Assembly (NCBI RefSeq): GCF_002575655.3
Contig: NC_053037.3
Coordinates: forward strand, 49,054,242 to 49,118,241
Reading direction: 5' to 3'
DNA: 64,000 bases
Origin: Aegilops tauschii subsp. strangulata
Lineage: Eukaryota; Streptophyta; Magnoliopsida; Poales; Poaceae
Each line of letters starts with the position of its first letter. Positions within the stretch are counted from its first letter, which is position 1. The notes beneath the pieces are model-generated. The model was not told the origin of the DNA, searched no databases, and saw nothing but the letters and a program-made list of their open reading frames with translations. Below, piece by piece: positions 58,799-64,000 of the stretch. A program made the translations under genes and the position numbers.

Positions 58799-61577
58799 CT
58801 AACAATCCAGACCCGAGTATAGGTCATCCAACGCTTGGTACAGAAATTTAGCAGCATTTGGTTGCTCCAGATTCCCCATAAGTATATCACTGGTCGTCAG
58901 ATACGGGTCGCCGTAGAACCGCAGATTGGCATCCATCCTGGTGGTAACAATGTTCCCTTCTAGAGAAACCCCGATAAATGCGCCTGCGAAGTCATCGAAA
59001 ACCATCACAAATTAGTTGTAGGCTTGGCAGGACAGGTACATGCATGAGCAAGATGAACTATTACGAAGATTTACACTTGTACATAGTTCTAAAAAATATC
59101 TTTCTCCCAAGCTTGTTTACTCTTGGTATCAGGATGAATTTGTATACTAAGTTCATTGCTGGACTCCGATTTTCCAGACTGCGGGTATTGCATGTAAGTT
59201 ATCCACCAAGAACACCATTTCTTACTCATTTCGTGTCAAGGTACCCTTATCTGGCTCTGTACAAGTCAGGAACAAGAATACCATTTCTTACTTGACTCAT
59301 GTCAGGGTACCCTTATTTGGCTCTGTGCGTTTCGAGAATATAAAATTAAGCAGACCACGGAATATAATTAAACCTCCGCTACATAAAAAACATTCAAAAC
59401 TTTTGCAGGGCAGTAAATTTGTACTCAATAAACAAACAGATCTGGTGCTGAGCATTCAAATAGAAGTAGCTTTCCTAATTTCGAGAATGTAAAACTTAAG
59501 TAGCCCCCTGCGGCCGGAGTGCCATCGAAACGCAAGGCTTTTGTGTTTGCTCAAAAATAAAAACGCAATACAAACAGAGCTTGACTTCACATGATAAAAG
59601 GAGCCTAAAATTTTGAATTGAACAAGAACATTACCTTTGCTGTGACTATATGTATAGCAAACTCCAGAACCTTTATTACCAGCTCTCACATCAGCTTCTA
59701 ATACTCTACCAACAGGTCCTGCTGCAGCACTTAAACCTGCACCGAGTGAAAAATGCATTCGGCTGCTGAAGGTTTTCACAGCTTCAGGGCCATGAAGCAC
59801 TATGATGAAATCCATCAACTCACCACCAAGCTGTATGTTAAGATAAAACATGTAACATGTAAGAGATCTGAACACATAATATTGAAATTACAAGGGAAGT
59901 ACATGAACCATGTCCGAAATCATAAATTATCAATTTTAGGCAACAGTCACCGTCCAACATGTTTTTGCTCAGCCCAAGACCATGTTCTACACAAACATAG
60001 GAACTTCAACCTGATGTTTTATCTAAAATCAGGCAAAAACAAGAGGAAATCTACCTAAATGCAAACACAGTTTCAGGGTTTCACTTAAAAAGAACACTGA
60101 TAGAAACAAATAAACCATTTCATCCTAAGACATGAAACAAGTGTGTGTTTCATGTTTTCATCTAGGAAATTTTTAGATAGGAGAAATGCAGGGTTAAAGA
60201 ATCATTTTTATCATACACCATTCGCCCTATGCCATGCAAGTAGTAGGTTATGGCTGCAATTATTCCCACATCAAAGGGAACCAGTCTAACAATAAAAGAT
60301 GTTGTATCTAATCAATTCATAGTTTAGATGTTGGCCACATGAAAGATACAGAGAAGAATTCTGCAACCAAGTTACTAACCTGTGCTCCCCATCCTAATCC
60401 AGCTGAAGCTATAGCAGAGGGTGGAGACCATGATCCATCTGATCTACGAGCAACTACTAAGCCAGTTCCAAGTTTGTATGTAAGAAATGCACCAGCTTTT
60501 ACAACTGTCAAGATAGCAAGTCCACTTGCTCCACTAAGGACTGCATGCGGAATAGATTTTCCCGGGTTTATCCTTGAAACCTGCAATGCAGTATTTATTT
60601 TTTATTAAGTAGGTATTGCCATTAAACATGTAAATATGGCAGAGAAAATGGAAACATAATTTGGACACCTGACTGTAGCTCCTAAGGGATACTGCTGCCT
60701 TGTATATCTCATGTTCCAATGTTAATCCAATAGGCAAATTCAACCACCCTCTCGCAGAAGTCCAATCCATAACATCATGCTTTGCAGTTTGTGTCGCATT
60801 GCTGACAGAATTTATCAGTAAGTTCTGCAATGGATCAAGCCTATCATAGCATGCATCGCAGACCCTCTGTGGGTTTCGCTCACGAAACTTGGCTGGCAAA
60901 AGACATCTGCCTTTTGAACATGCCTTGCAAAATATCCCTCCACAGAATCGACAATGATGCCTTCCACGAGTAATGGCAGTGAAAGAAGCAGAACACTGCA
61001 TGCACGAGTCAGCATAGCTGTCGGGCAGCCATTCTGGTGGTTCTGCCTCTAAAACAACCCTATAAATATTGTAACTCAAGGCTTCTTCATCCAGCAAAGG
61101 AGGAGCACTTGGTGCGTAGACTGACGAATGCAAGGATGCATCTCCATCACTGCCTGACCCCAAGAATGAGACACTAGTCTTAGCCTCCTTTGATTGTTGA
61201 ATGTCATCATTTTTGCAACTGCGGCCAATGATAGCAACTATACCACCCAGCAGGTTTCTAATGTTAACTGGCTTTTGTGCCTTGTGCTGTTCATACTCCC
61301 AATAATCATCAGGACATTCGTATCCATCAAGAAAATCATTTCCGCCGTCAAAATCAAACGGCTTCTGCCCGGACAGTTTTGACTCGAGGGAGTTAACGAC
61401 ATTTCCAGCTGTTTCCCATGCCCCTTCCAGTTGCTGAGGCAGTGCCTTTCGATCAATGGAGTTCATGACATTGCCTATCGTGCCCATAACCTTGGAGTGG
61501 ATCTGATCCTTGAGGCTGTCTTGAGCTCCTGGCACGGGCAACGAGTGATAAAAGGGAACCTCGCCAGAGGTTTTCAT
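58799..61577 (-). CDS. CFS1: FYVE and SYLF domain protein, CFS1-like endosome/autophagy adaptor
   Basis: Four coding exons: 61577-60669, 60580-60380, 59830-59635 and 58983-58799, all with GT-AG junctions in phase, giving 496 residues (Arabidopsis CFS1 is of similar length). Residues 156-160 are PSAPP, the ESCRT-I (VPS23)-binding form. A FYVE zinc finger (about 183-248) has WLPD, RGRHHCRFCG and four CxxC pairs, and binds PI3P membranes. WLNL at 278-281 fits a W-x-x-L ATG8-interacting motif. A SYLF (Ysc84-like) actin/lipid-binding domain fills about 285-490 and ends GDPYLTTSDIL...YSGLDC. In Arabidopsis, CFS1 links multivesicular bodies with autophagosomes and limits cell death. The start is ATG 61577; the frame runs six bases further upstream only through a GTG. 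The gene is complete and undamaged. It is divergent from the LEA gene, with a 435-bp tandem array directly downstream. An alternative is the close paralogue of CFS1, since both share this architecture. Confidence 0.93.
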
Positions 61578-61600
61578 GGTCACTGACTAGATATAATTTC

Positions 61601-62277
61601 CTGAAAGAAGAAAAACAGTATTACGATTATCAGCATAGACAATGACAATAGCAGGTTCTACTGCAGTTAATAGAAATGGGCCAAGGTTGCATGGCTGCGC
61701 TCATCTAAAATCTATTCTGGGCAAAGCCAGCTTTAAATTCCGTTCCACACAGGGCATGAGCGGAAGACTCGATTAATATCACCTGATTTTCCATTAGTAA
61801 AAGAACATAATTTACTACTAGTTATTACGAAAGAACAAGGTTGTACTGGAGCCACCCAATGTACCATAACTAGTACGGTTGGACAACAAGATTGGCAACA
61901 ATTGGTTAAAGCATAACTCTAGAGACAAAACAACGCCCTCCAACGACCATCGCCGCCGGAAATTTCAATGCGACGCATGTACCCAAACCCAACCACCGCA
62001 GCTGATACAGAGGATGATTAAAGACAGAAAGGACAAAGGTTTGTACTAGTTTGTACGGCCGTCGCAAGCTACTAAGGCAAAACAGGCATGAGCACAAACA
62101 AGATGCAGAAGGAACTCGATTCGTACCAGCTAATTTGTTTATCTAGGCTACCGTAATTTACCGATAACGTCGGTAGCGCGACTCGACGAACCCTAGAAAG
62201 AACCCCTGGCAGGCACGGCAGCTACTGAGAGGGAGGGAACGCACGCGGGCGGAAGGCATCGTGGATGGGGGGCGCAC
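61601..62277 (-). other. 5'-UTR intron of the CFS1-like gene
   Basis: Minus strand donor CGCAG/GTGCGCC (62278/62277) and acceptor TTTCTTCTTTCAG/GAAATT (61601/61600), 677 bases, lying 23 bases before the ATG. Both sites fit plant consensus and no ATG-led coding frame of note lies in the upstream exon. Inferred from sequence only. Confidence 0.65.
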
Positions 62278-62460
62278 CTGCGACGCGGGAGCCGAAGCGA
62301 GAGGAGGAACAGCAGGCACGCCGAAGACGAAGAATCGGAGGGGGAAGAAGCTGGGCGGCGTTCGTGGGGAGGGGAAGAAGAGACAGAGCAAAGGGGGAAA
62401 GGGAGGCGAGAAGGACTCGGTTCGGTTGCTTCCCCGGGTCGGATTAGCTTACGTGTTACG
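62278..62460 (-). other. Probable non-coding first exon of the CFS1-like gene
   Basis: Pyrimidine-rich on the minus strand (CCTCCC, TTCTTCC and CTCTGTCTC blocks), as in grass 5' UTRs, ending at the donor GTGCGCC. The start is approximate. Confidence 0.45.
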
Positions 62461-62580
62461 CCCTGTTTTTTTCCTCTCTTTTTTTTGAGCTGTGTGTGCC
62501 CGCCGTGGCTTAAATAAACCGTGGAAATTTTCCAGCCCGGCCGGGTTACTGTGCATGCGTTCCTCCGCAAACTGCTCCAG
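62461..62580. promoter_or_regulatory. Candidate shared promoter between divergent CFS1-like and LEA genes
   Basis: The two first exons are separated by little more than 100 bases. TAAATAAA (62511-62518) reads as TTTATTTA on the other strand and could serve as TATA-like box in either direction. Flanking sequence is CT-rich on one side and GC-rich on the other. Transcription starts are not known. Confidence 0.4.
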
Positions 62581-62713
62581 TGCTCTCTTCCCCACCGTTT
62601 CCCCCTCTTCCTCTTCCTGACGACCTCCTCTCCTCTGGTCGCGTGATCCATCCACTCGCCTCCTCTTCATCTTCTCCATAGACGCATCGCTCCTTTCCGC
62701 CTGCATTTCTCAG

Positions 62714-63889
62714 GTAACACAAGTTTCACTGTTCGCCTTGATCGTCCCGATGTTAAGTGATTGTAATGTGGTTCCCTTTCCTTTTTCCATCATTTGTTTG
62801 CCCTTCTTTTCGATGGCCGTCAAATATGTTTCTCAATCTCAGCCGTGGATTCTCTCGGTGTGAGTGTAAATGTGTATGGATTGGTTCATTCATTTTTGTC
62901 CGGGACAAGGGGGAGGGGCGACCAAACGTCGTTGGTGTAAGTTAGGGATTGGCCTGGTCATAAGAGGACCGGCCTGGCATAGAATTAGGGATTCTGTTGA
63001 TCCATGAAGATGAATTTTACATAAACTTCATAAACTATTTGGATGTTATTTATAGAAAATTCATATATGTGTTACCCCAAACTCCGTTGACAAAACGATG
63101 TCTAGATGGTGCTTAGGCACGAAGCCTATGCAGGACAAGCAAGAAATTGTCCACTCCAGAATGAATCATTCCATATTAAACTGACACGCCAAATGAGACG
63201 TATTGAACTTTATATTTAATTCAGATGTTTTTTGTGCAAAATTACATGTGCTTTACATGCATGGAACTAAGTATTGAAATCAATCGCCATTATATTTGCC
63301 ATATAATTTGAATGAGTTGATTATCTTATGGCATCTACTTCTACTAGTCCTATTCCAGATGTGCAATACAGCAATAAGCTCTCACTGCTAATGTCAATAA
63401 AAAAATGTCAATAACAAAAGAAAAACACAAAAGTTCCTTCCGAGGTTCTTCTCCGAGGATGGTGGACTATTTTGGATGTGTCTATTTATTGAAATGTATT
63501 GTGTTTAACTTATTTTATGCCAAATTAGTAAATATGTTGGTTGCCAGTGATAAGAAAATACCGAGCCATGATGTCGTGAATACCTAATGGAATCACCTAT
63601 TTCCCTTGATCTAGACATTGTTAGTTTGTTACAAGTGCCCCTCTTAATTAAAGGCAAAACGGGGTAGGGATGTAGTATTGGAATAGTCTTTTTTGTTCTA
63701 AATATGCTAGTTTTATGTATTGCCAAGCTCTAGGTCGTTTCTTGTTTAGGTTTTTTCCATTGATTCTGAAGCTATTTCGTCAGTGTCGTTTTTTCTCTCA
63801 ATGCAATATCATGTAGTTATCCTTAATGTATGTTCTCTAAATTATATTTCTATTAGAAATTGATAAGTAAACTATTGTTTGTATCACAG
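62714..63889 (+). other. 5'-UTR intron of the LEA gene
   Basis: Donor TTCTCAG/GTAACA at 62713/62714 and acceptor TTTGTATCACAG/C at 63889/63890, 1,176 bases, with the ATG one base after the acceptor. The intron is AT-rich with T-runs, typical of plants, and I see no other feature in it. The upstream exon (to 62713) is CT-rich (CGCCTCCTCTTCATCTTC). Confidence 0.65.
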
Positions 63890-63890
63890 C

Positions 63891-64000
63891 ATGTCATCCT
63901 CTGACAACGCCAAGAAAGCTGACAAAGACCAGGATGAAGGAGAGGGAGGATTCTTCGACAAAGTTAAGGATTTCATCCAAGACATTGGAGAAAAGATTGA
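63891..64000 (+). CDS. LEA_2 (LEA14-like) late embryogenesis abundant protein, 5' part only
   Basis: The first 36 codons are visible before the window ends: MSSSDNAKKADKD, an acidic glycine stretch, then GGFFDKVKDFIQDIGEKI. This N-terminus, with F-x-x-K-V-K-D-F-I-x-D-I-G-E-K-I, matches plant LEA14-type proteins of the Arabidopsis At2g44060 group, which have two WHy/LEA_2 domains further on. They are soluble proteins accumulating in drying or stressed tissue. The ATG directly follows the acceptor of the leader intron. The identification rests on a short segment. Confidence 0.8.
   Translation, partial: MSSSDNAKKADKDQDEGEGGFFDKVKDFIQDIGEKI

Overview
This window is plant nuclear DNA, almost certainly from a Triticeae grass (wheat, Aegilops, barley or rye group). 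The reasons are long LTR retrotransposons nested inside one another, Angela-like copia LTRs, Athila-like gypsy LTRs beginning TGATACGTC, and a few small genes with plant-type introns and GC-rich coding sequence. The species and chromosome cannot be told from the sequence alone.

Layout. 1-4936: a 5'-truncated L1-type LINE on the minus strand, whose 3' end is broken by an LTR that runs off the window. 4937-9265: a small gene island with a CLE signalling-peptide gene (6519-6815, +) converging on a cytochrome c oxidase subunit 5C gene (7963-8208, -). Just upstream of the latter lies a possible 0.84-kb inverted-repeat DNA element carrying TGGGCC motifs. 10585-11250: a FAR1-type pseudogene. 11331-12894 and 53875-55565: two old, diverged direct copies of a non-coding sequence that flank the large nest.

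12925-52661 is one nest. The host is a truncated Angela-like copia LTR (-). Into it went gypsy A (13387-21636, target duplication GTATC), a non-autonomous element with gag and protease only and a tRNA-Asp primer site, and gypsy B (21903-52283), a chromodomain-type chromovirus. Gypsy B was then split twice, by copia C (25210-36301, TSD TAGTC) in its integrase and by copia D (38781-47507, TSD GTGGG, + strand) in its protease. A decapitated solo LTR of the copia D family (26637-28290) sits in the left LTR of copia C. All transposon reading frames are broken. Copia D is the least damaged, with one in-frame TAG.

55870-58479 is an almost perfect six-copy tandem array of a 435-bp unit that carries splice-site-like and coding-like sequence. 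It lies directly 3' of an intact four-coding-exon FYVE-SYLF gene (58799-61577, -) that matches the plant autophagy/endosome adaptor CFS1. That gene is divergent from a LEA_2 (LEA14-like) gene (ATG at 63891, +, cut by the window end). Both genes have 5'-UTR introns, and only a short promoter lies between them.

The genes do not form one pathway. The host genes concern peptide signalling (CLE), respiration (COX5C), endosome/autophagosome traffic (CFS1) and stress protection (LEA). The rest is mobile-element history. The observations most worth a second look are the homogeneous 435-bp array, copia C (young LTRs around a decayed interior), the CCGAAA/TTTCGG dyad cluster in its LTRs, the CLE peptide variant, and the inverted-repeat element at the COX5C promoter.
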